DNA of 43,807 nucleotides. Origin: Flavobacteriales bacterium. GTDB lineage: Bacteria > Bacteroidota > Bacteroidia > Flavobacteriales_D > Crocinitomicaceae. The position numbers and the translations under genes are program-made. This document shows, in pieces, positions 33,974 through 42,310 of the stretch (positions within the stretch are counted from its first letter, which is position 1; the number at the start of each line of letters is the position of its first letter). The notes beneath the pieces are model-generated. The model was given only the letters and a program-made list of their open reading frames with translations, was not told where the DNA came from and ran no database searches. Where the stretch lies: contig JADFAL010000007.1 in NCBI GenBank assembly GCA_015665275.1, forward strand, positions 1 through 43,807, in the 5' to 3' direction.

Positions 33974-33984
33974 GTTATCAACAG
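33974..33984. promoter_or_regulatory. DnaA-box-like site upstream of dnaN
   Basis: GTTATCAACAG, identical as an 11-mer to the site upstream of dnaX (19622-19632, opposite orientation relative to the gene). The core differs at one base from the consensus TTATCCACA. The 240-bp gap 33898-34137 holds this and the promoter; nothing else was recognised. Confidence 0.35.
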
Positions 33985-34137
33985 TTGGTGTGCAATAATA
34001 GAGCAGATGCTGGATCGCTGCGCTTGTAGATACTCGACGGGAAGATGGTAAATTCTGATAAGAGGTGGATCAAACTCAAACTGGAAAGGTAAAATACTAT
34101 CCAAGATGTCTGGGTCAATTCGTCCTCACGCTAAAGT

Positions 34138-35226
34138 TTACTTTGGAGGCGGTTGCCCGTTGACGTCTTCAATCTTTCGCATTCCATCAATGGTCTCCAC
34201 GCCAGTCAGGTCCATTGGGAAGTAAATATGTCCTGAAAGCAACGGGCTAAATACGAAGTATTGACATTTTACCAATTTTCCGCTAGGTAATTCACACCAC
34301 AAGTAGTTCAAATCTGGATCAACTATTTGCAATCCAGCTACTTCTTCGCTTCCTTTTGAAGTGATTCGGAACATGCGCAATTTTGTAGATTTCCCTGAAG
34401 TTTCCTTCACTGTCAATTCACAGAATGGAAGTGTCCGCTTTACGCTATCTACTTGACTTGGGGTAAGCACGTAATTGGCAACATCCCAGTGAATCTTCTG
34501 GTAATTGTTCAAATAGCGGTAAGCATCTTGAGGTGTGTAGCCTTCAAGCTTTTTCCCTTGTTGATAGACATCTACATCTTGCCCTACTTTCTGAACTTTG
34601 AAGCTACGTTGGGGCTCGTCATTGAATTTGACATCTACGGTACTGATATCACTAATTCCCAATTTAAAAATGTGTGTACACTGCCATTGCAAAGGATCGG
34701 CATGGAATCGCGGATCGATAATACCTTTCATGTTCACCAATTCCATTTCCACAGGAACCGAACTTTTACCAGACTCCTTCGATTCCAGTAACATGATTTG
34801 TCCTAAGTGATCCTGAGAAGAAGGCCCGATATACCAGGTTTTGGACCATGCTCCGTTCTGAAAAATCTCCACCTTAATGTTTTGAGCGGTCATTTGTGTG
34901 TTGAATCGCTTTACTGCAGCATCTGAAAGATATCCTTTGAATCGAATGTTTTTCATTGCATCCAACACCCACTTTACCTTTTCCTGCGTAACGCATTCCC
35001 CATTTTTACCGGTCCAGTCTCCACCTTTCTTAACCAACGTATATTGACGGTCTAACTTGTCCGTGATTTTGATCTTGTCAATTGATTCGGTGTCTTTAAT
35101 GGCAAAGTCAATTAATTCTCTTTTCACTCCATCCGACTTACCGCTGTTTTCCATCAAGTAGAATACATACGATGTCAATCCTCCCAAAGCGGCGAGGGAT
35201 ATAACCAGGATAATAATTTTCTTCAT
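34138..35226 (-). CDS. DUF4340-type protein of the gldFG unit
   Basis: The 362-residue protein has one N-terminal membrane helix (about 4-24) and a large extracytoplasmic part of repeated beta units. The pattern SIDKIKITDKLDRQYTLVK, then GGDWTGKNGECVTQEKVKWVLDAM, split here as GGDWTGKNGE and VKWVLDAMKNIRFKGY, and WYIGPSSQDHLGQIML, is that of DUF4340. The C-terminus is Pro-rich (GQPPPK). DUF4340 proteins are often found beside GldG-like ABC components. The gene starts 10 bp after gldG ends, so it belongs to the gldF-gldG operon. Its role in transport is inferred from this context. Confidence 0.8.
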   Translation of the reverse strand: MKKIIILVISLAALGGLTSYVFYLMENSGKSDGVKRELIDFAIKDTESIDKIKITDKLDRQYTLVKKGGDWTGKNGECVTQEKVKWVLDAMKNIRFKGYLSDAAVKRFNTQMTAQNIKVEIFQNGAWSKTWYIGPSSQDHLGQIMLLESKESGKSSVPVEMELVNMKGIIDPRFHADPLQWQCTHIFKLGISDISTVDVKFNDEPQRSFKVQKVGQDVDVYQQGKKLEGYTPQDAYRYLNNYQKIHWDVANYVLTPSQVDSVKRTLPFCELTVKETSGKSTKLRMFRITSKGSEEVAGLQIVDPDLNYLWCELPSGKLVKCQYFVFSPLLSGHIYFPMDLTGVETIDGMRKIEDVNGQPPPK

Positions 35227-35236
35227 AGTTTTCTTT

Positions 35237-37060
35237 TTACGCGTATTTTCTTCTGCGAATCAAAAACATGGCTATTGCCAAGGCGAGTATGAGTAGTATG
35301 GGGATGCCGATATTTGTGGCTTTATAAAAACCAGCGTTATCGGTCACTTTTGCTTTGTCAATGGCATGAATTTCAATTTGTCTGGATCGAAGTGCCAAAA
35401 CGGAATTGTCTCCCATCATGAAATCAACAAGGTTCATGAAGAAATCCTGATTTCCAAAAAGATGATTTACTCCCATTTGCATCATTTCCCAATCTTTTTC
35501 GAGTTCGTTGGGACCTTGTTTTGGGCGGTACATCATGTCAGTACCGGATTTATTCAGCAAAGAATCGTAAGAATTGGTGATCATTCGGCTGTTACCAACC
35601 ACGAATACCTTTCCATTTTTCGTACTAAAGTCTTTGTATTTGAGCGCCTTTTGATTTTTGAAATCAGGGGGAAGTCTTGTTTTAAAGTACGAAGTGAATT
35701 TCCCTTCAGAAACTGCAGCAAGCACTTTTTTGTTTGATTCTAAATCTTGTGGAATTGCCAATTTGGGACGTTTCCTCAGATTGTCTGGGTCCAAATAGTT
35801 CAACGGAATGGCGTATGTAACCAGTGGAGTAGATCCGGTAGTTGTCGAATTTGTGCTTGATGTTAGTATCGGCGTTGTGACAAACTGATTGTTCTGCTTT
35901 GTTTTAGTGAGTTTTAGTTCGCTCGTATACTTAAGAGATACAGGCTCTAAGTTCTTGGAAACCGGATGGTCGGTAGCTGTTGCTAGGACATGATAGAACC
36001 AAGGTATTCTGGATTTTCGTTCCAGCGATAGCGGTTTCTGGCCACATTTTTCGTCGAGAACATAATTGTCCATGATGTTAACACCATAGTCGTAGAGTAA
36101 CTCATTTAGTCCTGTTTCAATCCGGACTGTATGCGTTTGCTTGTATTTGCTCAGTGAATCTTCACGAATTTCAAGAGCGTCCACAAAACACATCAATCGC
36201 CCACCGCGCATCACAAATTGATCAATGACATAAAGATCTTCGTCCGACATTCTTTGCGTTGGTCTGGCAATCACCAATCCATCAAATTGATCCAATGCTT
36301 CGATTTGACCTTCAATGTTGACATTTTGTACGCTATAATCTGCTCCAATTACGCTTCGTGCTCGGAAAGAGGCTCCGAAATTCAACTCACCGTGTCCTTG
36401 CAAGAATCCAACGCGTGGCGTTTTCTCACGGGTAATGCGCCGTAAACCGTTCATCAGGTTGTACTCTAGGTTTCGCATTCCCCCCTGAACTACTTGAGGT
36501 AATTGCTCAAGTTGGTACGGACGCCCCGTTTTGGTTCCAGGAAGCAATTGAACAACCAGTTCACGTGTTCCAGAGGATCCGCTGTATCGAATAACAGCAC
36601 CGGGCCATAAGATAAGTTGGCTTTCCTGTCCTTCTTCTTTGTATTCTACGAACATTGGCAAGACACCCCTTCCTTCATTAAAGAGCAAGCGTTTGCGTTC
36701 TTCCGCATCTGCTTTTTTTCCTTCTTCCGGATTGGTGAATTTGTATTCTATTCGATCTCCTGCAATGTCCTTGAACTCTTCCAATCGATCTTCAACCATA
36801 TTGCGGAAGCGCTTCAATTCAGCAGGGAGCTTTCCATCTAGGTATATTTCGATATATACAGGTCCGTTGAATGAACTATCCGCTTTTTCAAGGAAATTGA
36901 TTGTCGATTCAGAAAGAGAATGTCGTTGATCGTCTGTTAGGTCAAACTTTTTATTCACGTATGAACTAATCAGGTTTACCAAGATCACACCTATAAATAC
37001 AATTCCAAGTAGAATCCAATAATAGGCCTGTTTCACTATTTTGTTTTTCGATGCAGCCAT
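35237..37060 (-). CDS. gldG: Gliding-associated ABC transporter auxiliary component GldG
   Basis: The 607-residue protein has an N-terminal membrane helix (about 14-34), a large periplasmic domain, and a C-terminal membrane helix (about 580-602, LILALAIAMFLIRRRKY). Landmarks of GldG are LTDDQRHSLSESTINFL after the first helix, VYIEIYLDGKLPAELKR, VGFLQGHGELNF, GLVIARPTQRMSDEDLYVIDQF (pieces) and FFMNLVDFMMGDNSVLALRSRQIE. In Flavobacterium johnsoniae GldG works with GldA and GldF and was found to be required for gliding. Only 2 bp separate it from gldF. The ATPase gldA is not in this window. Confidence 0.94.
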   Translation of the reverse strand: MAASKNKIVKQAYYWILLGIVFIGVILVNLISSYVNKKFDLTDDQRHSLSESTINFLEKADSSFNGPVYIEIYLDGKLPAELKRFRNMVEDRLEEFKDIAGDRIEYKFTNPEEGKKADAEERKRLLFNEGRGVLPMFVEYKEEGQESQLILWPGAVIRYSGSSGTRELVVQLLPGTKTGRPYQLEQLPQVVQGGMRNLEYNLMNGLRRITREKTPRVGFLQGHGELNFGASFRARSVIGADYSVQNVNIEGQIEALDQFDGLVIARPTQRMSDEDLYVIDQFVMRGGRLMCFVDALEIREDSLSKYKQTHTVRIETGLNELLYDYGVNIMDNYVLDEKCGQKPLSLERKSRIPWFYHVLATATDHPVSKNLEPVSLKYTSELKLTKTKQNNQFVTTPILTSSTNSTTTGSTPLVTYAIPLNYLDPDNLRKRPKLAIPQDLESNKKVLAAVSEGKFTSYFKTRLPPDFKNQKALKYKDFSTKNGKVFVVGNSRMITNSYDSLLNKSGTDMMYRPKQGPNELEKDWEMMQMGVNHLFGNQDFFMNLVDFMMGDNSVLALRSRQIEIHAIDKAKVTDNAGFYKATNIGIPILLILALAIAMFLIRRRKYA

Positions 37061-37062
37061 AA

Positions 37063-37797
37063 TTATTTCTTTAAGGATTTAATTACGGTAAGGGCACCGA
37101 ATATGAATAGAACGTTTACACTAACAAAGTAGATGACGTCCTTCGTATTTAAGGCGCCTTCCATCATGTCGATATAATGACTGTACATTCCAATATATTG
37201 GAACGAACTATCTAGATTCCCGATAAGGTTATAGTTACCAATTAAGAAGAAACCAAGATAGAGTAGGGAGCAGAAGAATACGCCTAAAATCAACGAAACG
37301 ATTTGACTGCTCGTTAAGGTGGAAGCGAAAATTCCAACGGCAATAAATGCAGATCCCAACAAGATCAGTGCGAAATAGGACGCCAGAGCCGAACCATCAT
37401 CCATGATTCCAACCGGATCCCCAATGTAGTGCATGGTTAGATAGTAAACAAACGTTGGTATGAGCGTAATGATCAGTAGGGAAACACTTGCGAGATATTT
37501 GGCCAAAACAATTTTTAAGTCCGAAATGGGACGTGTGAACAACAGTTCAATTGTTCCCGTTCGTTTTTCCTCTGCGAACGATCTCATGGTAATTGCCGGA
37601 ATCAGGATTAGAAAAACCCAAGGGGCAAGATTAAAAAATGGAATTAAGTCAGCCTCGGCCCCTTCTAAAAGGTTGTATCCAAAAGACCTGTCTACCCACA
37701 ACATATAACCAGATACGATCTGGAAAATGAAGATGAATATATAACCGGTGATCGAACCGAGAAAGCTGCGAATTTCCTTGAAGTACAGTGCTCTCAT
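37063..37797 (-). CDS. gldF: Gliding-associated ABC transporter permease GldF
   Basis: The 244-residue protein has six hydrophobic helices and the ABC-2 permease pattern: LYFKEIRSFLGSITGYIFI at the start, AITMRSFAEEKRTGTIELL (the conserved RSFAEEKRxGTIELLLTxP block) with FTRPISD, and a last helix near VSVNVLFIFGALTVI. It is the membrane partner of GldG and the absent ATPase GldA. It is the first gene of the gldF-gldG-DUF4340 operon; no matching TAnnTTTG box was found immediately upstream. Confidence 0.94.
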   Translation of the reverse strand: MRALYFKEIRSFLGSITGYIFIFIFQIVSGYMLWVDRSFGYNLLEGAEADLIPFFNLAPWVFLILIPAITMRSFAEEKRTGTIELLFTRPISDLKIVLAKYLASVSLLIITLIPTFVYYLTMHYIGDPVGIMDDGSALASYFALILLGSAFIAVGIFASTLTSSQIVSLILGVFFCSLLYLGFFLIGNYNLIGNLDSSFQYIGMYSHYIDMMEGALNTKDVIYFVSVNVLFIFGALTVIKSLKK

Positions 37798-37961
37798 CTA
37801 AAGCGTAGATTTTATCATGTCAAAAATAAGGTTTCCTTCGAGATGGAAGGTGGGCAAATGGTAAAGTGTGTTAATCATTTATTCATAAGAAATTGTGAAT
37901 TCCTCTGTTGTTCCTCATAACGGGATTCTATCGAGCCGGTACGCTTTATACTTGAATTGTG

Positions 37962-37969
37962 TAGATTTG
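37962..37969 (+). promoter_or_regulatory. Candidate -7 box TAGATTTG of the GtrA-like gene
   Basis: Full match to TAnnTTTG, 31 nt before ATG 38001. No -33 TTG at the usual distance. Confidence 0.4.
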
Positions 37970-38000
37970 CTACTCCCGAAGCCCAAAGGTGTATGGAAAA

Positions 38001-38492
38001 ATGATGCGCGCAATACAAAAGATGATCACAGCATTGGTAGACTTGTTCTATCCACTTTTTAAGGGTTGGATGCCTCTGAAAACATATCGTTATGCTGTTT
38101 GTGGCGGTGGCAATTTGGTGTTAGACATTGTCTTGTATTTCATTTTTTACAATTATGTTTTGCATCAGGAGGACCTTGAACTCGGATTTGTTGTGGTCAG
38201 CCCGCACATCGCAGCATTGTTTATTGTCTTCCCGATTACTTTCTCTACTGGATTCTTACTAAATAAATATATCGCATTTGGAGAGTCTAATTTGCGCGGT
38301 CGTATTCAGTTATATCGCTATGCATTGGTAGTTGTTGGGGCCATTCTGTTGAACTATTTGTTAATGAAACTCTTCGTAGATGTAATGGATTTTTGGGCAA
38401 CACTTTCGAAAATCCTCGTAACGGCCATTTCTGTTGTTTATAGTTACACCTTACAGAATCGATTTACGTTTAAGGTGGTACAAGAAGAGTAG
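38001..38492 (+). CDS. GtrA-like membrane protein
   Basis: The open frame begins at a GTG (37989), but ATG 38001 or 38004 is the more likely start; the protein is then about 163 residues. Four membrane helices are visible. GtrA hallmarks are YRYAVCGGGNLVLDIVLYF in the first helix, FPITFSTGFLLNKYIAFGES at the helix 2-3 hinge, QLYRYALVVVGAILLNYLLM, and the C-terminal SYTLQNRFTFK (the usual NF-x-F/RFTF end). GtrA proteins are thought to help flip lipid-linked sugars. There is no glycosyltransferase neighbour here, so the substrate is unknown. Confidence 0.87.
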   Translation: MMRAIQKMITALVDLFYPLFKGWMPLKTYRYAVCGGGNLVLDIVLYFIFYNYVLHQEDLELGFVVVSPHIAALFIVFPITFSTGFLLNKYIAFGESNLRGRIQLYRYALVVVGAILLNYLLMKLFVDVMDFWATLSKILVTAISVVYSYTLQNRFTFKVVQEE

Positions 38493-38522
38493 GAGGATAT
38501 TGAGATTCTAACGTTGGAAGTG

Positions 38523-38591
38523 CACTTCGAGAGCCTTAGTTCACTTCGAGAGCCTCAGTGTACTTCCCGAATTATCTTTTTTTTAGATAAT
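38523..38591. repeat. Tandem CACTTCGAGAGCCTYAGT repeat followed by an AT-rich hairpin
   Basis: Two 18-bp copies (38523-38540 and 38542-38559, one C/T difference) are spaced by one base, with a partial third (TACTTC). Then comes ATTATCT-T7-AGATAAT (38571-38591), a perfect 7-bp stem. It fills the gap between the GtrA-like gene and the convergent ABM gene and may act as a terminator region. Confidence 0.65.
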
Positions 38592-38618
38592 GCTGAACTT
38601 CTCTAGGCCGATCGTCAT

Positions 38619-38924
38619 TTACTTTTCTTCAAAGCCATTAAAATATGCGGAAACGCTCCAAGCTTCTGGTTTTTGGTTAAACCAAGGTTTAATCTTTGGC
38701 CAAATCTGACCGAATTGCTCTGAATTTCTGTATTTATTCAATGATGCTTCGTTGTCCCAGTGACTATAGGTCATTACAATGTTGGGACGATCAATATCTT
38801 GATACAATTTCATTCCATAACAACCCGGAAATTCGTTAACGATGTGCTTGATGGTTTCGAAGAAATCAAGAAATTCCTGTGTACACTCTTCCTGAAATTC
38901 CAGTTTGACAATGCGTGTGATCAT
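38619..38924 (-). CDS. ABM-fold (antibiotic biosynthesis monooxygenase-like) protein
   Basis: This 101-residue protein has the dimeric alpha/beta ABM pattern: MITRIVKLEFQEECTQEFLDFF, then a helix with EFPGCYGMKLYQDIDRPNI, TYSHWDNEASLNKYRNSEQF with the typical W...E...L...Y helix after the strand, and a final short strand. ABM proteins include small monooxygenases and heme-degrading enzymes, but many have no known activity. It overlaps the stop of the SAM hydrolase gene by one base (TAATG), so the two are translationally coupled, suggesting a linked role that I cannot specify. Confidence 0.85.
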   Translation of the reverse strand: MITRIVKLEFQEECTQEFLDFFETIKHIVNEFPGCYGMKLYQDIDRPNIVMTYSHWDNEASLNKYRNSEQFGQIWPKIKPWFNQKPEAWSVSAYFNGFEEK

Positions 38925-39781
38925 TAAAAAAGTGATTCTAAGGTTTCTCGAGACCCTTTTGGGGTAAATTCAATGCGAACTACATCATTTTTGTGCAACC
39001 CGAAGAGCTGTTCTGCTCCACCGGAACTTGCGTTTGCGCCGCGATTGATGGCAATCTCTAAAAATCCATTTTCGTTGAACGTGGCTACTTTTTCCCCTTG
39101 AGCTACCTCATTATACGTATTCGAAATGTGATCGATGAAATAATCCTTTCGTTTGAAATAGAGGATGAATGGGACTCCGTTACCAAATCGTTCGAATAAA
39201 GTTTGATGCACGTTTGTAATGGCGTTTCCATAACTGTCAACATGAATGACGTGTCCTTTAATTAGGTTCGTTTCTGATACCGCCATGAGCGCCAAAGCAC
39301 TTTTGTATCCATTTGCCGCAACTCCGAGTTCTGAAGGTTTTTTTCCTTGCATCAAATCGATAGCTGCTTGCGCTAAAATATTTTTCGTAGGAAATTTGAA
39401 GCTGGTGGGATCTTTCATGAACGATTCAATTCTCCACATGGCTTCCGGTCGTTTTTCCTGAAGAAATGCGCCGTAGAACCCATTATCGTTACAAATAAAA
39501 TACTGCCCTTCGAATTCCATTATCGTCGGGAAACTGCCGTCAGACCCGCCAAAATTGACAATGGGTTCGCTATCAACGCCAATAATGTGAATGGTTCCTT
39601 TTGGAAAATCTTTGTAACAACACATCATGTGAAATGAAGCTTCAGAAACATCGAAGGGTTTTACCGCGTGGGTAACGTCTATGATGTGCACAGAATTGAC
39701 AGCGCTAAGAATCTTTCCTTTCAGAGATGCCACATAGTGGTCATTCAATCCCATATCCGATGTCAAGGTTAGAATCTGCAT
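38924..39781 (-). CDS. SAM hydrolase / SAM-dependent halogenase family protein (DUF62)
   Basis: The 285-residue protein starts with ILTLTSDMGLNDHYVASLKG, the N-terminal SD.G..D.YV..MKG motif of the S-adenosylmethionine hydroxide adenosyltransferase (DUF62) family. Other landmarks are IIDVTHAVKPFDVSEASF, GTIHIIGVDSEP, FICNDNGFYGAFL, HVDSYGNAITNV and INRGANASSGGAEQLFGL. DUF62 enzymes cleave SAM with water to adenosine and methionine; the fluorinase and chlorinase are rare relatives with halide-specific loops. Without those halogenase-specific features being recognisable here, hydrolase is the more likely activity. It is 5' of the ABM gene and divergent from phoH. Confidence 0.9.
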   Translation of the reverse strand: MQILTLTSDMGLNDHYVASLKGKILSAVNSVHIIDVTHAVKPFDVSEASFHMMCCYKDFPKGTIHIIGVDSEPIVNFGGSDGSFPTIMEFEGQYFICNDNGFYGAFLQEKRPEAMWRIESFMKDPTSFKFPTKNILAQAAIDLMQGKKPSELGVAANGYKSALALMAVSETNLIKGHVIHVDSYGNAITNVHQTLFERFGNGVPFILYFKRKDYFIDHISNTYNEVAQGEKVATFNENGFLEIAINRGANASSGGAEQLFGLHKNDVVRIEFTPKGSRETLESLF

Positions 39782-39817
39782 TCGCTCGTAGTGCTGTATT
39801 AGCGCCGAATTATTTCC

Positions 39818-39825
39818 TAAATTTG
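39818..39825 (+). promoter_or_regulatory. Candidate -7 box TAAATTTG of phoH
   Basis: Full match to TAnnTTTG, about 42 nt before the phoH TTG start, in the 86-bp divergent gap with the SAM hydrolase. Confidence 0.4.
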
Positions 39826-39867
39826 GAATTCGTTAATTGCGAGTAAAGGTAAAAATAAAATATTCGA

Positions 39868-40860
39868 TTGTTAGAAAAGAAGATTGAAATTAAGGGGATC
39901 AACCCAGCAGAGTTGTTTGGGGTGAATAACAAGAAATTAAAGCACATCAAGAGCTTTTTCCCAAAACTGAAAATTGTGGCGCGCGGTAATATTTTAACCG
40001 TTGCAGGTGAAGAGGAGGTTATGACTGTTTTCGAGCAGAAAATGGAACTGATCCAATCGCATTTCCACAAGTACAACGAACTCACGGAGAATAATATTGA
40101 CAATCTGATGATGGCCGATGGTTCGTCATTGGTAGCAGGTGATAATGGATCAGAGATTTTGGTGCATGGAAGTCATGGTGCGAAAATTAAGGCACAAACC
40201 TTGAATCAGAAGAAATTGGTCGAATTGGTCAATAAAAACGATATGGTTTTTGCCGTTGGGCCTGCTGGAACGGGGAAAACCTACACGGCGGTTGCTATGG
40301 CGGTTCGTGCCTTGAAAGCGAAAGAAGTAAAACGAATTATTTTAACACGTCCGGCGGTGGAGGCTGGGGAAAACCTCGGATTTTTACCGGGAGATTTGAA
40401 AGAAAAACTCGATCCCTACTTAATGCCATTGTACGATGCGCTTCGTGATATGATTCCAGCTGAGAAATTGGCCGACATGATCGAATTTGGAATTATAGAA
40501 ATTGCTCCTTTGGCGTTTATGCGTGGACGTACTTTAGATAAAGCCTTCGTTATTCTTGATGAGGCGCAGAATACCTCAACTATGCAGATGAAAATGTTTT
40601 TGACACGTATGGGACGTTCAGCGAAATTCACTGTTACCGGCGATATGTCTCAAGTAGATTTACCGCGCAAGCAGAAATCCGGTTTGGCTTTTGCGCTAGA
40701 TGCTTTGAACGATATAGAAGGCGTTGGCATCATCCGAATGGGACAAGCTGACGTAATGCGTCACAGTCTCGTGAAGAAGATGATTGTAGCGATGGAAGAT
40801 TTAGAGGAGAAGCAGAAGTCCAAGGAGACTAAGGATTCAGATAGGAAAGATCGTTCTTGA
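39868..40860 (+). CDS. phoH: PhoH family ATPase
   Basis: The 330-residue protein starts from TTG 39868, which gives the homologous N-terminus (xLEKKIEIKGINPAELFGVNN); no ATG precedes it in frame. An N-terminal KH-like part (about 5-70) precedes the P-loop domain, with Walker A GPAGTGKT (131-138), AVEAGENLGFLPGDLKEKLDP, AFMRGRTLDKAFVILDEAQN (Walker B) and TGDMSQVDLPR. PhoH proteins are ATPases tied to RNA metabolism; the cell role is not settled. The C-terminus is Lys/Asp/Ser-rich and probably unstructured. Confidence 0.95.
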   Translation: MLEKKIEIKGINPAELFGVNNKKLKHIKSFFPKLKIVARGNILTVAGEEEVMTVFEQKMELIQSHFHKYNELTENNIDNLMMADGSSLVAGDNGSEILVHGSHGAKIKAQTLNQKKLVELVNKNDMVFAVGPAGTGKTYTAVAMAVRALKAKEVKRIILTRPAVEAGENLGFLPGDLKEKLDPYLMPLYDALRDMIPAEKLADMIEFGIIEIAPLAFMRGRTLDKAFVILDEAQNTSTMQMKMFLTRMGRSAKFTVTGDMSQVDLPRKQKSGLAFALDALNDIEGVGIIRMGQADVMRHSLVKKMIVAMEDLEEKQKSKETKDSDRKDRS

Positions 40861-40936
40861 TCTCACTGTATTTGTATGGTGATACCTAAAAACAGGCTTT
40901 ATGACGTTGTAGGAATATTTGATAGATCTAAATCCA

Positions 40937-41470
40937 ATGTCAATTGATAAGGTTAATGAAATCGCTACGTTCTTCAATTCTGAGAAAATCATAAAAGGCA
41001 CTTTAATTGTTCAGGAAGGGAAAACAAGTCAAAAGTCATTCTACCTAGAAGAGGGAATCGTTCGTTGCTACATTCTTGACAGAAATGGTGATGAGGTTAC
41101 CACGCGATTGTTTTCGGCTCCAGAATTCTTGAATGACTATCGATCTTTCTTCAAAAGAGAAGCAAGTCAAGAAAATTACGAGGCGATTACACCATTAAAA
41201 GTTCAAACTATTAGTTGGGAAAATGTGCAGCATTGTTTTCATTCCATTCCTGATTTTCGTGAATGGGGCAGAATGATGCTAACCATGAATTATGTGAACT
41301 TGCAAGAGCACATGATTTCCTTTCACAAAGAGCAAGCACAAGAGCGTTACGAGAAGTTGGTGAAGCAAAGGCCCGAAATTATTCAACAAGTTCCATTGCA
41401 AATTATTGCTTCGTACCTTGGAATTACGAAGTACTCGTTAAGCAGAATTCGAAAAGAAATCACCTTGTAG
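40937..41470 (+). CDS. Crp/Fnr-family transcriptional regulator
   Basis: Start set at ATG 40937 (177 residues); the open frame reaches TTG 40919, and a stop codon lies just before that. The cNMP-binding-like domain is visible as IIKGTLIVQEGKTSQKSFYLEEGIVRCYILDRNGDEVTTRLF (family landmark pieces: LIVQEGKTS, FYLEEGIVRCY, NGDEVTTRLF). The short C-terminus holds a helix-turn-helix, QVPLQIIASYLGITKYSLSRIRKEI, typical of the compact Bacteroidota Crp/Fnr subgroup. No Fnr cysteines and no cAMP-binding Arg/Ser pair are evident, so the ligand is unknown. The membrane-protein gene 68 bp downstream is a plausible target. Confidence 0.88.
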   Translation: MSIDKVNEIATFFNSEKIIKGTLIVQEGKTSQKSFYLEEGIVRCYILDRNGDEVTTRLFSAPEFLNDYRSFFKREASQENYEAITPLKVQTISWENVQHCFHSIPDFREWGRMMLTMNYVNLQEHMISFHKEQAQERYEKLVKQRPEIIQQVPLQIIASYLGITKYSLSRIRKEITL

Positions 41471-41513
41471 CCAAGAAGTTGTCATAGGACAATTTAAAAT
41501 CAATAACAGTAGT

Positions 41514-41529
41514 GTTTCTTTGAAGAAAC
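41514..41529. promoter_or_regulatory. Perfect inverted repeat, candidate operator before the membrane-protein gene
   Basis: GTTTCTT-TG-AAGAAAC: 7-bp arms with a 2-nt spacer, ending 9 bp before ATG 41539. TTTCTTTG within it is one base off the -7 box TATCTTTG, so a bound regulator (perhaps the upstream Crp/Fnr protein) could block RNA polymerase. Confidence 0.4.
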
Positions 41530-41538
41530 TTTTCAATT

Positions 41539-42294
41539 ATGACAATTACTGATGTGCCTTTATGGGTAAATGCTTCATTCGGAATCTTGTTTTTCATTGT
41601 TAATCCATTATTGTTCGGTCATTTTTTTAGCCGAGATATGCAAGCTATAGATAATGCTCTTGGGCTGAAGATTCGAAATCGCATCATATTCTTTGTTTCG
41701 ATGTTTTTAGTTGCAGTGGCCATCCTTTCTGCAAAGGCCGCGTATTCTGCAAATGTTTTACCACCTCGTATTTTATTATTAGGAGCACTGCCTCTGGCAA
41801 TATTGTGGATCGGTCTCTCGCAAACCAAACTAGGCAAACAAGTCTATGCATCAGTCACTTTAGAATCTCTCATCTCCATTCATTTATTCCGTTTTGTTGG
41901 AGCTTATTTCTTCTTAGCTTTTGCTTACGGAGCATTGCCTCAGCAGTTCGCATTTATTGGTGGAGGGGGCGATATTCTAACAGCTCTATTGATTTTCCTC
42001 GTGTTGTATTCTTTAAAAAAGAAGTGGAAATATGCTTTAGCAGCAGTATTTGTTTGGAATGTAATTGGATTGTTGGATATCTTGTCCGTTCTTACCAATG
42101 CGATCTATTTTACACGAATAGCAATGGATGGTAACGGAGAAGGAGTAATTCAATTCGCGAGTTTCCCCTTTAGTTGGATTCCGGCATTTGCCCCTGCATC
42201 CATTATTTTCTTGCATGTGTTAATATTTAGGAAATTGATCGAAATGAGAAAGGCAGATAAAAGTCTAAAATCAGAGCAATCTGATGTCTCGTAG
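41539..42294 (+). CDS. Multi-pass membrane protein of unknown function
   Basis: The 251-residue protein has about seven hydrophobic segments (for example FGILFFIVNPLLFGHFF, IIFFVSMFLVAVAILSA, ILLLGALPLAILWIGL, FAFIGGGGDILTALLIFLV and a final FAPASIIFLHVLIF), with a charged cytoplasmic tail. I do not recognise a named family. The conserved-looking pieces are FVGAYFFLAFAYGALP and FIGGGGD. It follows the Crp/Fnr gene by 68 bp with a palindrome between, so it may be controlled by that regulator. Transporter or sensor roles are both possible. Confidence 0.7.
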   Translation: MTITDVPLWVNASFGILFFIVNPLLFGHFFSRDMQAIDNALGLKIRNRIIFFVSMFLVAVAILSAKAAYSANVLPPRILLLGALPLAILWIGLSQTKLGKQVYASVTLESLISIHLFRFVGAYFFLAFAYGALPQQFAFIGGGGDILTALLIFLVLYSLKKKWKYALAAVFVWNVIGLLDILSVLTNAIYFTRIAMDGNGEGVIQFASFPFSWIPAFAPASIIFLHVLIFRKLIEMRKADKSLKSEQSDVS

Positions 42295-42310
42295 TCTATT
42301 GTCTTTTTCC

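Noticed and set aside
33985-34137. A tRNA or other stable RNA between dnaN and the DUF4340 gene
   Set aside because: No GTTC-RANNC-like T-loop or cloverleaf pattern could be found by eye.
38924-39781. A fluorinase or chlorinase rather than a SAM hydrolase
   Set aside because: The generic DUF62 motifs are present but no halogenase-specific loop could be recognised, and there is no organohalogen pathway nearby.
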